DNA of 64,000 bases from NCBI GenBank assembly GCA_016110215.1, contig JADWQD010000003.1:1612001-1676000 (forward strand). Direction: 5' to 3'. Both the position numbers and the translations under genes were made by a program. This stretch comes from Capronia americana (lineage: Eukaryota; Ascomycota; Eurotiomycetes; Chaetothyriales; Herpotrichiellaceae). Positions 22,247 to 33,421 of the stretch are shown here, piece after piece (within the stretch, counting starts at the first letter, position 1; the number at the start of each line of letters is the position of its first letter). The notes below the pieces were generated by a model. It saw only the letters and a program-made list of their open reading frames with translations. It searched no databases and was not told the DNA's origin.

Positions 22247-24442
22247 TCATGCCGAGCAGAGCCCAAGCACATCCGAGGGCAAAGTCCATGTCTTCATGAT
22301 ATCGTTCCTCGTCTGGAACTGCATCAGCAGACCGGACTCCATGTGCCAACTGATGTGACAATGCAGGGCCCACAGGCCCGGATTGTCGGCCACAAAACGG
22401 ATGAGTGCCCAACCGTACGCATCGATCATGATGGTGTCTCGCTTCATCACATTGGAAAGCGTCGTGTTCAGCGCTGGGTATGTGGACCAGTCAAAGTATT
22501 GATCAGGACTTGTGGCGATGATCCAGAAGACGTGGCCGTGCAGATGGAAAGGGTGCGCACCCTCGTCGTAGTTGGTGATCAGAAGGTCCACGACCGCGAC
22601 ATCAGGAACATCAATGACATACTGATTGGCACTGAAGGCCGAGCTGACTCCCGATGTCGTAAAATTGGAGTTTGCTGCCTCAAGCCCAGCAACCGCCTGG
22701 TTGAGCGTCGGCACATCTGACATGACCCAGGAAGTCCCGTTGATGTAGGCACGATCAAGGGCATAGTCGCCGATCTGGAAGTTGGCCGCGATGGCGTACA
22801 TGATCGTGGCGGGTGGTGCCTCGGCTTCGAACATTGGAGTTAATAACGAGGAGTTGAGGCCAACACACTCGACATCCAGTGCGTCTTTCCAGTCGATAGA
22901 GTTTGTGGGCGCGGTAGTGCTGTTTGTATACGTTATCAGAGCGCGAGCATCGGCGTCGAGGATCGGGTTATCGTCTCCGAAGCAGAAAGTATTCAGTTGA
23001 GCACGCATCCAGTAGTTCGATGCCGAGGACTGGTTAGCGTTGATGACGACGGAGTATCGCTGCGCGACTGCAATGTCGAGGCGATGAATAGACAGCGGTT
23101 CGGTGGCGGTGCCATCTGCTTCAATAACTGACAGTGGGTGGTTGTCAATAGAGAACTCGAATGTTGCGAAGGCGCCGGTGTTGATGAGCCGATATCGATA
23201 GCGCTTGCCGTGCTCTACCGTTAAGACTGCACGTGTGGAATTTTGCTCGCACACGTAGCCGCTATCAGAATCGAGCGTTGAACAGTTGAAGTAGTTGGTG
23301 CCCTAGTTCAACGTCAACACAGAAAACAAGCGTCAAGGAAGGCGGCTGTTCAAGAGAGCCACAGCAAATAAATCCATCATGCGAGACTTACCTGGATCAA
23401 GCCATTGTCGGGCACAGGTTCGCCGTTTTCGCTTCCACTAGCAAGGTAGCCGGGTAGAAGCGCTTGGCTATAGTCATGGTACCAATCCTGCAGGAGCACA
23501 ACTTGATCGACATCGTAGTACTTTTGCATCTTTACTTCATCCGGAGAGTGGATGATCAGTGGACCGACAGGTCCATCTCCTGGTTCGTTGTCAGACTTTG
23601 CAAGATCACTTGTAAGGGTAGGACTCAGGACAGCTCCCAGCTCCCTACAGTTTCGAATAGACTTACCATTCGTTGTTGAATAATGGGTGTGGTACCAATA
23701 TGTTCCGAATTGGTTGTCTAAAGTGCTGCATCCATGTCAGCACAGAACGACACAGGACTCAAACCATATGGAGATCAATTTAGCAGAACACTCACAAATT
23801 GTAGGTAAATCTGCCCCCGCTAGGAGGGATCGGGCATTGAGTGATTCCTGAAGTGCCATCCATCCAATTTGTACCATTCTGGAACAGACCATGCCAGTGG
23901 ATGGCGGTGCCATTGGGGAGGTTATTCTGCACATTTACGATGAGGCGATCCCCCATATTAGCGCGGATCAGAGGCCCGGGGAAACGACCATTGATGGCAA
24001 TCATGGTACGGAACACGCCATCAGGGGATAACTGAATCTCGCTCAGCGTGAAGTTGTATTCTCGCGTTGTTGGCGGCGCGTTGAACTCCCAAGTCGCAAT
24101 GTCGAGCGTATAATCTTCGACATTCGACCTCCACGGCGGTATGGACAATGATGCCTGTGAGTCTTCGCTCGGTATCTGAGGGCTTGATGGCAATGGAGAC
24201 CCTGAAGATGTATCGGAATTCGACTTGCTGGAATGCTTCAATCCCAGTCCAAGACCTAAACCTAATGCCAGTGCAAGGACAACGATCAGAACCACAACGA
24301 TTGCGAGGTAAATTCGTCGCCTTCGCGAGACGTCCGATCGAGTGCCGCCTTTCGTCGCATCTGGTGAGCGCTGGCCCTCCAATGTGGCAGGATGTCCCCT
24401 CTCTTGAGTGGCATTCTTTTCGGCAGAAGTATCCTGTGCCAT
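22247..24442 (-). CDS. Laccase-type multicopper oxidase with N-terminal membrane anchor
   Basis: Four exons: 24442-23796, 23725-23667, 23579-23392, 23302-22247; 649 residues. The N-terminus is a ~43-residue charged cytoplasmic tail followed by a membrane span (IYLAIVVVLIVVLALALGLG), so this is a type II membrane protein and not a typical secreted laccase. All four copper-ligand blocks are present: HWHG, YWYHTH, HPFHLHGHVF and HCHISWHMESGL. The residue ten after the type-1 Cys is Leu, as in many ascomycete laccases. The cupredoxin core has numerous N-glycosylation sites. Known family role: one-electron oxidation of phenols or metals with reduction of O2 to water; the natural substrate cannot be read here. 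A ferroxidase role is possible, but Fet3 proteins have a C-terminal rather than N-terminal anchor. Confidence 0.92.
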
Positions 24443-25410
24443 TTTCCGTTCTGTCCCGTGAAAATGAGGACAGAAAGGCAGCCTACTCGGACAGATTGTA
24501 GAGGTAGACGCAAAGGAAACTTATCCTGCAGAACGGGGCGTATCCTCTAAGTTTGCCGCAGATATTGTCCTTCCACAGGTCCCACGGCGAAAGCTGAGCG
24601 ATAACACATGATTCGAAGCGAAGATTCAAGGCGATCCATCATGGGCAACCTAGGCTAACCGCTCGGGGATCCTTCATCACTCATGCAGAAGCTGCGTGGG
24701 CGAACGTCGCGGCACGAATGGCTGTTCGATAAGAGGATGGCAAGGCTGGTCATGGTCTCTCGGTTCTGGCCTACGTTCCTGGTATCGCTCAGAATTGCCC
24801 GCGCAGACTCCCGAAGACGCCCTTGGAAAGAGTCTCCCGTGTCTCCATCCTATCAGAGAGACGTTTTTTCAATCATTGTAACCCTGCTGGTAGATGCTCT
24901 AGCACGAGGTCTGCGAAGAGAAGGATGAGTCGGCAGGGGCACGTGCCTCGTCGCGCTCGCACGGTTGGCCTAACGCCTTGGCGCGGGCTGTTAGCCTCCC
25001 TCTAGCGGTGGCACAAGACCCACTAAATCTACGTCACAGCCCCACTAGAGCTCAAGCTTCGACCGGCCGCTAACTGGCGCCATGGCACTAAAGCTTGGTC
25101 TACAGTTTTGTTTGGTTGGTTTCCTCCTTCACTTCTTCAGTTGCCCCGAACAGGCGAGCTGCGCTCGTCGAGCTACTGTATCTCATGTTCGAGAATCCGA
25201 TGCGACGCAGACGGCATGCTCGCAGCTGTGGCCCTGCAGCAACGAAGCTTGCAGGACCCTCGCGAGTACCTGACAAGGAATATTTTCTCCTGCCTTGAGC
25301 GCAAAAGCATAAAAGATGCTGTCCGTTTCCCTCAGCCGAGGGACCATCCTCTTTCCTGCCCAGGATAGTCATCGCCAGATTGTATTGAGCCTGCAAGACT
25401 TTCGCCCAAG
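24443..25410. promoter_or_regulatory. Divergent promoter region: oxidase and acid phosphatase
   Basis: 968 bp between divergent starts. It contains a GGGGCACGTGCC element (CACGTG at 24940) and, about 100 bp before the phosphatase ATG, a CATAAAAG TATA-like box (25309-25316). Confidence 0.55.
24940..24945. promoter_or_regulatory. CACGTG, candidate PHO (Pho4/NUC-1/PalcA) site
   Basis: CACGTG in a GGCACGTGCC context about 470 bp upstream of a phosphate-repressible-type acid phosphatase. The flanks fit the high-affinity Pho4/NUC-1 site. This is an inference from position; other bHLH factors bind the same core. Confidence 0.4.
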
Positions 25411-26841
25411 ATGATGAAGTCTATTGCTCTGCTCGTTGCCGCGGGCTCTTTGGCAGCTGCCTCTCCATACCAGTCCCCTCCCCCCGTCTCGACGATTGAA
25501 CCTACGCTCACTCAGATTGAACAATCCGCCGCCACCGCCATCAGCCTCTCGCCGGTGAGCAATGTCAAGGGTCTGGCGTTCAACCGCTTCTACCAGGTCT
25601 GGCTGGAGAACACCGACTACTCGGCTGCTTCTGGCGACCCAGACCAGCAGTTCCTCGCTTGTGAGTCTCGCCAGAGTTAACAAAGCATGGTTGTCCCGCC
25701 AGACACAAGTATTGACAGCAACGCAGCACAGGGAATCACGCTGACCAACTACTTCGCCGTCACTCATCCTTCCGAGCCAAACTATTGTGCCGCAGCTGGA
25801 GGCGATACTTTTGGCATGGATAACGATGATTTCCATCAGGTCCCTGCAGATGTTGCCACGGTCGTCGACTTGCTCGAGACCAAGGGCATTTCTTGGGCCG
25901 AGTACCAGGAGGACATCCCGTTCCCAGGGTTCCAAGGCTTCAACTTTTCCAACCAGCAGACCTTTGCCAACGACTATGTCCGCAAGCACAATCCTCTGAT
26001 CCTCTACAAATCTATCACCAACAACGCCACTCGACGGGAGATGATCAAAGGGCTCGATGGCTTTCAGAACGATGTTGCAAACCAGACATTGCCTCAGTGG
26101 GCATTTATAACTCCTAACATGACCGACGTAAGTCTCCCTGCGCCATCAACTCTGTGTGGTCGTTGCCGCTTCAACCGATGTATACTAACGGACCTCTGTA
26201 GGACGCTCATGACACCAACGTCACCTTTGCTTCAACATGGCTGCGCAACTTTGTCGAGCCCCTCATGAGCAACCCCTATGTCTGGAACAACACCCTCATG
26301 CTGCTGACTTTCGACGAGAACGAATCCTACGGTATTCAGAATAAGATCTTCTCCATCCTTGTCGGCGGTGCCATCCCCGCGAATCTGAAAGGAACCAAGG
26401 ACAACACCTTCTACAACCACTACTCCACCATCGCTACGGTCTCCCAGAACTGGGGCCTCCCATCCCTCGGACGCTGGGACTGCCACGCCAACGTGTTTGA
26501 GATTGTCGCCAACAAGACTGGGTGAGTTCCTCTTTGTCCTCCTGAGATCCCGTTGCACCCCCAGTGTACGAATCCAAATCCAGTCCGTGCTAACCAAGCT
26601 GTGCAGATACAAGAACGCCAACGTCAACACCAAGGGACTGTTCTTCAACTCATCATACCCCGGCCCTCTGTCTGACGCGGAATATGTCACCGCATGGCCG
26701 ATTCCGACCAACGCATCCACCTGTGCCCACGGCAAGGGCGTCTTGAAATCAGTGGTCAACACGTACAAGGGAAAGGTTGCCACCTTCAACTATACCAGCC
26801 CGTACCCGTATGATGCCAAGACTGGCAACGACGTCCCCTGA
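25411..26841 (+). CDS. Secreted acid phosphatase, phosphoesterase family
   Basis: Four exons: 25411-25660, 25727-26127, 26202-26521, 26607-26841; 401 residues. It starts MMKSIALLVAAGSLAAASPY, a signal peptide. The phosphoesterase (PF04185-type) domain shows FYQVWLENTDYSAASGDP, the motif GITLTNYFAVTHPSEPNY and LMLLTFDENESYG. The GGDTFGMDNDDFH, YVRKHNPL and FYNHYSTIATV segments are those of phosphate-repressible acid phosphatases of Aspergillus and Penicillium. Expected role: release of phosphate from organic phosphates outside the cell. Several N-glycosylation sites are present. It lies 3 kb before a second phosphoesterase-family gene (phospholipase C), with a CACGTG element upstream, which suggests induction by phosphate starvation. 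Confidence 0.93.
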
Positions 26842-27747
26842 AGATTGTTAGCAAAGTGGCCGGCTGTCCGGCGCGTGGCTGGCTCGACGGAGAGACCTTC
26901 CCGCGTAAGAGCGTAGAGCAAGAAATGGCGGCGGAGGGAGGAGAATAGCAGTAAAATCATCTAACGAAATATAATTTATCCGATTGGAACCAGCGGAACC
27001 AGTCAGTATACGGGGCCCAGCTCATTTTCTTTCCTCTTCCGTCTTTCTCCATAGTGACACGTGCCAGTGAATGTGGCACGTGGCATTGATCGCCAGGGCA
27101 GAAAGCTTAGAACCTTCGCATTCGGTGTGCGAAGTGCTTGTGCTGTGGAGTCCAAACCGATCGATTGGTTCGGTCAGTCCCCTCCCGTTACCATTCCTGC
27201 GCTCGGTAGATGCGGAACAGGAAAAGGGAAAAGAAAAGGGAAAGCCACGAGCAGCATGCATTAGGAAGCCCGACCCATCGAGAAGAGTCTCGCAGTCAAA
27301 CTTATAGCCTACGAGTACTCGTAGCAGGGCCACCTTCTCTGGTACGAATAGCTAATTGGCCAGCTATATACGCCGTGGGATCGCCGGGCAATGCTGCAAG
27401 TGACTCCGTTTGTCATGTACATGCACGAGTATGACAAGGGTCCGCTGGGCCTGGGCCCCGAAAGTTACCGTCATGCGCATTGGAAGAAAGCGCATGTTGT
27501 GGATTACGAGTGCTGTATGTACCGTACCTGGCAGGCAGTGAATGCTGGATCCTGGAATTTTGATTCGCTAATACTACTCGCGTGAGTGAACATCTTTTTT
27601 CTCCAGCAGAGCTATTTGCTTTCTGACCCATGAACAGGGACATGAACATGAACACGGACACGGACACCAACACGAAAACCTAGTCCATAATTAACTCCTA
27701 CTCCTCCTGTGTATTACACTGTGCTAGCATACAGTGGCGGCCCACCG
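26842..27747. other. Convergent intergenic gap with inverted repeats
   Basis: 906 bp between two convergent genes. It contains the paired CACGTG inverted repeat (27058-27082) and a 16-bp perfect palindrome CTACGAGTACTCGTAG (27309-27324). No gene recognised. Confidence 0.6.
27058..27082. repeat. 9-bp inverted repeat, each arm with CACGTG
   Basis: CACGTGCCA at 27058-27066 and its exact reverse complement TGGCACGTG at 27074-27082 with a 7-base loop. It is 3' of the acid phosphatase gene and could be a hairpin terminator or a double bHLH site. Confidence 0.6.
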
Positions 27748-28662
27748 TTATAGTTGCAGAGAATTGAACAAACGAACAACACCCATGGCACAGCCAGCTG
27801 CTGCGCCGCCGATGATGACCATCTGTCCCGCGCCCCAGAGATTGCATCGGGCGCATTTCCACCCCCGCCAGCCTTCAACGTAGCCTGTCTTCACGTAGCC
27901 AAAGACGAACAGCGCGACAATCATGACGCTGACGCTCCAGATCAGCCCGTCCGTGACGTGGCTGGCGAAGAAGTATGGCACGAGCGGGATGAAGCCGCCG
28001 ATGAAGTAGCCTAGCGCGATCGTGAGCGCACATGTCACCGCCCGACTCGCCGCCGGCTCGGGCGTATTGTGCTGGAAGTGCATGAGGAAGTCGACCACCG
28101 CGTCGGGGCTGTTGGACGTGATGAGCTGGTGCGTGAAGTCCTTGAGCAGCGACGGCGGGAGATGGTAGGGCGAGAAGATCGACGTGACCTCTGAAGACAA
28201 GTTGCCGCTCGACTCGAGCACCTGCGTGCGCGTGGATCGGTATGTAGCATTGTAGGCGGCTTCTTCGCTCTTGGCGCCCAGGTAGCCGCCCAGGCCCATG
28301 GAGATGGCGCCGGCGATGAGCTCGGCCAGGCCGCCGAAGACCACGACTTTGGTGTCCCCGAGAGCAGAGAGGCCGGCCGTCAGGGCGAAAGGGACCGTGA
28401 GACCGTCTGAGAGCCCGATGATCGCGTCAGAGACAATCCGCGCATTGACTGGAGTGCGTTCGCCGTGCGGGCGGTCTGGGATCGGTGTCTCGCAAGCCGT
28501 CTCACCAGAGGACTGGCTGCTCGTCTCGGCGGCTTCTTCTGAGCGCGCAGTCATGATTGCATCTTTCTCTGGGTCGACGGGGACGGCCGAGTACGTGCGG
28601 TTCATAAGGGCCTTGAGCATGGCTGCCATGGCGTTGGTGTCCTCAAAGCTCTCAATCGACAT
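27748..28662 (-). CDS. CCC1: CCC1/VIT1-type vacuolar iron/manganese transporter
   Basis: Single exon, 304 residues. After a ~75-residue polar N-terminus comes NARIVSDAIIGLSDGLTVPF, the signature of VIT1/CCC1 transporters (the DGLTVPFAL helix), then ALGDTKVVVFGGLAELIAGAISMGLGGY. Five membrane spans are visible; the loop between spans 2 and 3 is the acidic/Glu-rich metal-handling segment (KSEEAAYN...). The last spans contain LGYFIGGFIPLVPYFF. Known role: import of Fe2+ (and Mn2+) into the vacuole for storage and detoxification. Its initiation Met lies 1.2 kb from the phospholipase C start in divergent orientation. Confidence 0.93.
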   Translation of the reverse strand: MSIESFEDTNAMAAMLKALMNRTYSAVPVDPEKDAIMTARSEEAAETSSQSSGETACETPIPDRPHGERTPVNARIVSDAIIGLSDGLTVPFALTAGLSALGDTKVVVFGGLAELIAGAISMGLGGYLGAKSEEAAYNATYRSTRTQVLESSGNLSSEVTSIFSPYHLPPSLLKDFTHQLITSNSPDAVVDFLMHFQHNTPEPAASRAVTCALTIALGYFIGGFIPLVPYFFASHVTDGLIWSVSVMIVALFVFGYVKTGYVEGWRGWKCARCNLWGAGQMVIIGGAAAGCAMGVVRLFNSLQL

Positions 28663-29847
28663 CGTGCCGTGAAAACGCTTTTCCCGTGAGATGCTTTCTG
28701 GGAGGGCTGCTCTTGGCTCAGGCTTGTCTTTTCGACTCGTTGAACAAGTAGAAGACTGGAGGGGGGAGGGATTCTGGAGACAGATCTATGCGCGGAGGGG
28801 ATGCTGCCCGGTCCTCGCTATGCTCTTACCTATCTTTTTCTTCATCCTCGCGCACTCACCGGTCGTTATCTCCCTGCACCTGGCTCGTTGTACGAATGTA
28901 ACGTGGATTGTTCGGAAAGAAACGCGTTCCTTCCATCTTTCACCTGCCGTATGAGGTATCTGTGGGAGTTCTTGCATGTGAAGTGCCAAAGAGACGCTTT
29001 TAGCGAGCATCAAGACCGGCTCGTCGTATATCCCATGACCTGTCAAAGAGAAACGTGGGGGTTTCTTGTGTGAGCAGAATCCGAGAGCCTGTGGGTTTAG
29101 TGCGTGAAAGGAAGAAAACGCAGATAGCTCAGGAACGAAGCTCCCATGCAGCATGACGATCTATCTGCATTGCTCTCCCCGCCTCGTGAACAAACGTGCG
29201 TGGTCATCGACAATCTAGAGAAGATGATTGGAGCTCTGGGAACACGGCACTCTCTCGCACTACCAAGGATGGAGAAACAAGAGGAGACAAGCATCGGCTA
29301 AGCTCTCGAGACCTCGAGCTTCCATCCCTGCAGGCGCCATCAAGCTAATGCAAGTCCCACGTCGCTAGCAAAGATTCAGTGCCGAGAGGAAACGGGAACG
29401 TTGACGAGGCTCTCAAGCTTCCTCTGCATCTCAAGTTCCATGCCGTCAATGAACGGGGTCCTCAGACGTCGTTTTCCACACTCAAGTGCCGCATGCGCTG
29501 GATGGTCGAAAGTTAAAAGGTACGTTTTACCATACACAGAAGGTGACATGTCGGCATTTCGACATTGAACAGAACCGAGGGGAACGTGCCGATCAAGAGA
29601 TACAGCATTCGCTATCTGATACTTGTACGAAGGCCCAGGATGAGAAGCCGTGACGACGTGTGCACCTACGGCTTCGGAAGACAGTCCGGCAGAAGGCCGT
29701 AGAGACATGTCTGCGTGTTGGGACATGAAGTGCAGCACAAGGAGGCACAACGGACCAGGCATAAAAGGTCGGTAATCTGCTCTTTGCTGAAGATGGCCGC
29801 CGTAGACGATAGGAGGTTACGAGTCACCGGTCAAGGTGCCTGTCAAG
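28663..29847. promoter_or_regulatory. Divergent promoter: CCC1 and phospholipase C
   Basis: 1185 bp without a recognisable gene. A CATAAAAGG box (29759-29767) stands about 85 bp before the phospholipase ATG, closely like the box before the acid phosphatase. Confidence 0.5.
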
Positions 29848-31419
29848 ATGTTTTCCACTCTCTCTGTCCTGAGTGCTTCTGCGCTCATTTCTTCCACCTT
29901 TGCCCTCCCAGTTAGCCGCCAGGCGTCGACATGGGAAACGCTGAGAAGCAAAATCACGCATGTGGTGTACCTTACGCTGGAGAATCACTCCTTCGACAAC
30001 ATCGCTGGTGAGTCGCAAATCCCGGTTCCTATCCAGTCCGCCGGACTCTCTTGCTGCACCGGCGGCTTCTAATACCATCCAGGGTACTGGGACTTCAATG
30101 ACATCGACAACCTACGCAACGTGACATACTGCAATGAATTCACCAACCCCAACTGGACTGTGTGGAACGAGCCGCTGCTGATCTGCGCGGGCAAGTACGA
30201 GGCCGAAGTGCCCCTGAAAGACCCGGACCACAACTTTGCCGGGACCAGCTACGAGATCTACCGCAAGTGGCAACCGACGGCCGACGACGTGCCCGACATG
30301 TCGGGATTCATCGAACGCCAGTCTGAGAGATACAACGCCACGCCCGGAGACAGCTCCTTTGTGATCAAGGCGTATGACCCATCGATGGCGACGACGCTGA
30401 TGACCCTCGCGCAGAACTACGCCTTCTGGGACTCGTACCACGCCGAACACCCCGGGCCGACGAACCCGAACCGCCAATTCGCGACGTCCGGTTCGACCTG
30501 CGGATACGTGGACAACACGGACCAGGCCGCCGGTTGGTTCAGCAACACCACCGGCACGGACTGCGCGGTCTCGATTTTCGAGTCGCTGTCGCGGAAGAAT
30601 ATCACCTGGAAGAACTACTACGAGACGGACATCATCGACGCGTACATGTACAAGTGGGTGCAGGACAACGCGATGGACAAGCTCGTGCACGCGGATCAGT
30701 TCTACGAGGACCTCGCCAACAACAACCTCCCCCAGTTCTCGTACATCAACCCGGAATGCTGCACCATCGACTCCATGCACCCGACCAGCAACATGGCCGC
30801 CGGCGAGATGATGATCAAGCACCTGTACGACGCGCTCCGCAACTCCTCCTACTGGGACAACTTGCTGTAAGTCTAACTTTCTCGTCTGGCTCCAGAAAAA
30901 AAAAATGCTCGAGTCTAACATGGAGCTAACAATTAATTCACCCACCGCAGTCTGATCATCAACTTCGACGAACACGGCGGGTTTGCCGACCACGTCCCTC
31001 CGCCAGTGAACATCCCCGCCCCGGAAGACGGGATCACGTTCAGCGGCAAATCCGACGGCCACAACGTGACCTACGATTTCACGCGTCTGGGCGTCCGAGT
31101 CCCCGCGTTTGCCATCTCGCCGTGGATCCCGCCCAACACGCTGATTCACGACCAAGGCACCTCGTACGCCGACAACTCCGCGTACACGCACTCGTCGATG
31201 CTGCATTTCTTGCAACAGCTCTGGAGTCTGGAGGGCCTGAACAACCGCGTCCAGTGGGCCAAGACGTTCGAGTATATCTTCGCCGATGCGCCCCAGGCGG
31301 GCGGCGGGTTGACGAGTCTGCCGAGCCCGGTGTGGCATGGGGGTGCCAACCAGCCGGAGCCGGATGCGTTTTATCTGCTGAACCAGGATGAGGGTTATTA
31401 TTCGAGTCTGGACGACTGA
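29848..31419 (+). CDS. Secreted phospholipase C, phosphoesterase family
   Basis: Three exons, joined at about 30005/30083 and 30868/30951. The ATG at 29848 is followed by a signal peptide (MFSTLSVLSASALISSTFALP). The phosphoesterase domain begins THVVYLTLENHSFDNIAGYW, the metal-binding ENxSFD motif, and continues through HPGPTNPNRQFATSGSTCG (family block TNPNR), NPECCTIDSMHP and LLIINFDEHGGFADHVPPP, where Asp/Glu/His are the expected metal and catalytic residues. The end has AYTHSSMLHFLQQLWSLEGL. This layout fits the phosphatidylcholine-preferring (non-haemolytic type) phospholipases C of fungi. Expected role: hydrolysis of phospholipid outside the cell, probably for phosphate supply. Such genes are often repeated in mould genomes; only one copy is here. 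Confidence 0.9.
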
Positions 31420-31651
31420 AGCGTCGATGATAGGTGTAGCTAGACATATGAGAGAGCACACAGGGAGACGTAGATGTAGATGTAGTTTTCCGTAAGGAAT
31501 GAAGCATTCGCGTCGACCTCGATGATGCGGTCCTCTCTCCCAGCCGGATTGCATGTCCATCCCCCAGCGATGAGCGTTGATTTTCATCTCGGGTGAAGAA
31601 CGGTCTCCCACACGTGAGTGACAAGGCTTTTTCAAGTCGTCCATGTCCGTT

Positions 31652-32803
31652 CTACGCATTGACCCGCGCCCACGCATCGGAACCCCCGACCAGCGCGCTG
31701 ATCGTCCCGGCAACACCAACGGTGATGGGGTCCAATGCCAGCCACCCCACAGCCGCACCGGGGATGAGCAGATCGCACCCGTCAATGATAAGCTGTCTGT
31801 ACGTCGATCGTCGCTTTGCAGCGTTAAAATCGAAAGGCTCCGCACCCGCACCCGCACCCGCGGTGGACGGTGCGTTGGTGCTTCGCGACGCCTGCCTTTT
31901 CTCCTCATTTACCGGCGGCGGACCCTTTGACGTGGCTGATGCTGTTGGTGTTGCTGCTTGTGGCGGTGACGACGCCGTGGAGCCGGGCGAGTAGACGACA
32001 AAGATCTCGTATAGGTCCAACACAACAGAGACGGCGAGGGCGTAGAACCACAGTTTCAGCGCCTCGGTCTGCGTCACCACGGCCCAGGGCCTCCACGTCC
32101 CGGCCACGGCGTCGACAATCGTAAACATCTCGACGAAGAGATACGCGCCAAGCAACGACCACTTTGAAACGACGAGCAGGAAGTGAAGACCATTCTGGGC
32201 CGCAGGCGGCGGTGGTGGTGGCGGTGATTTTCCAGCGACGTTGGCCTTCTCGCTACGCCGCGGTGATCCCTCGTACAGCTCGTATTGAGCATATCCGTTG
32301 TTCCAGCAATCGATCCATTTGACGAGGCGGAAGAAGCGACGCGCTGGTAAGGTGACGATAGATTAGATTAGACAGTAGATCGAGTCTTCATCGAGGCGCG
32401 GCGGTTCTTGGTTCGGGCAAGATATTGAATATATTAAGATGGAGATACGAGATACAAATACGGAGTTACCAGATCTGAACATGCAAATCTTGTAGGTCAT
32501 GAAGGCAATGCGATGCAGTGCAACGGCAGTGATAAAAGAAAGAAAAGAGAGAAAATTCTGTGCTTACCGAGGGCGACTTGATTCTTGGCCACAGTCCACA
32601 GTGCAGCCTCGTCTGGAGCCCAGTACCCGATGTTGGCGGCGATCTGCGCGGTGGATTGAAGGAACTTGAGACTCTTTTCGACACCGACTGTGATATGAAA
32701 TGGTGGTTAGATTGATGAATGTCTCTTGCAAGGAGTGTTGAAAAGGCGACCGGGTCGACTGCTCACCTGGGTCGTTTGAGAAGTTGGAGATGGATTTCAA
32801 CAT
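31652..32803 (-). CDS. PEX11-family peroxisome proliferation protein
   Basis: Three exons: 32803-32767, 32687-32568, 32343-31652; 282 residues. It starts MLKSISNFSNDP. The N-terminal amphipathic region reads VEKSLKFLQSTAQIA, then VALARRFFRLVKWIDCWNNG, which is the PEX11 helix pattern (ARRFFRLxKxxD). A Pro-rich insert (seven Pro in a row near residue 100) precedes hydrophobic segments including LLVVSKWSLLGAYLFVEMFT. A Ser/Pro/Ala linker then leads to a conserved C-terminal segment YRQLIIDGCDLLIPGAAVGW and a final membrane span. Known role: elongation and fission of peroxisomes. It is one of the divergent fungal PEX11 paralogues (11C-like) rather than the canonical PEX11, as judged from length and insert. 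Confidence 0.85.
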
Positions 32804-33421
32804 GGTCGCAATTGTCGGCAGGAGGGCGCGGCCGGCACCGAACAGCGGGGTGAATAGTCGAGAGAGAGAGAGAGAAATGAGAGATTGAGATGATCTACCT
32901 CCGACCTCGACGAAGTTTAGTAACTAGTCCCTTGATACCCCGTCAAGTACTGACTGTAACTTGTACCTCGTATGTTCAGGAGAACTGGTCTGCTCCGTTA
33001 TCGGCCAAGTCCGCTCACGAGCGGCCTCTTCGCTAACTTTATTGAAGAAAACACGCCATCACATAAGTACAAGTACACCTACTGTGGCAGAATTAAGATG
33101 CAATGTAGCAGCAGCGAGGGCTCGGAATTCAAATGGTATGCATTTCGTTGGATCCTCCATAGACGACGCGAGGGTCATGGCGGCGTGGGAACAGCAAGAC
33201 TGAGGCGACGAAAGCAAAAGCGGCGAGTGATTTTCTAACCTAATCCAGTTAACCACAGCGCGCCGGACTAAGCTGATCTCGTCGGCTTCACAATTTATCC
33301 GGGGCCGCTTCTACTGCCACTGTCACTGTTCCTCGTGCTCCTCCCACTGACTCCAACCATCTGCATTGCTCGGTGCTGCAGTATACGTCGCCCCAGGCTC
33401 GCCATCCTCGCCATCTCAGCA
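32804..33421. promoter_or_regulatory. Divergent promoter: PEX11 and EMC5
   Basis: 618 bp; a short GA microsatellite lies near 32860-32875. No gene recognised. Confidence 0.5.

Noticed and set aside
31652..32155. A minus-strand frame starting MLGAYLFVEM as a separate small gene
   Set aside because: It is the last exon of the PEX11-like gene; joining three exons gives the full family pattern.
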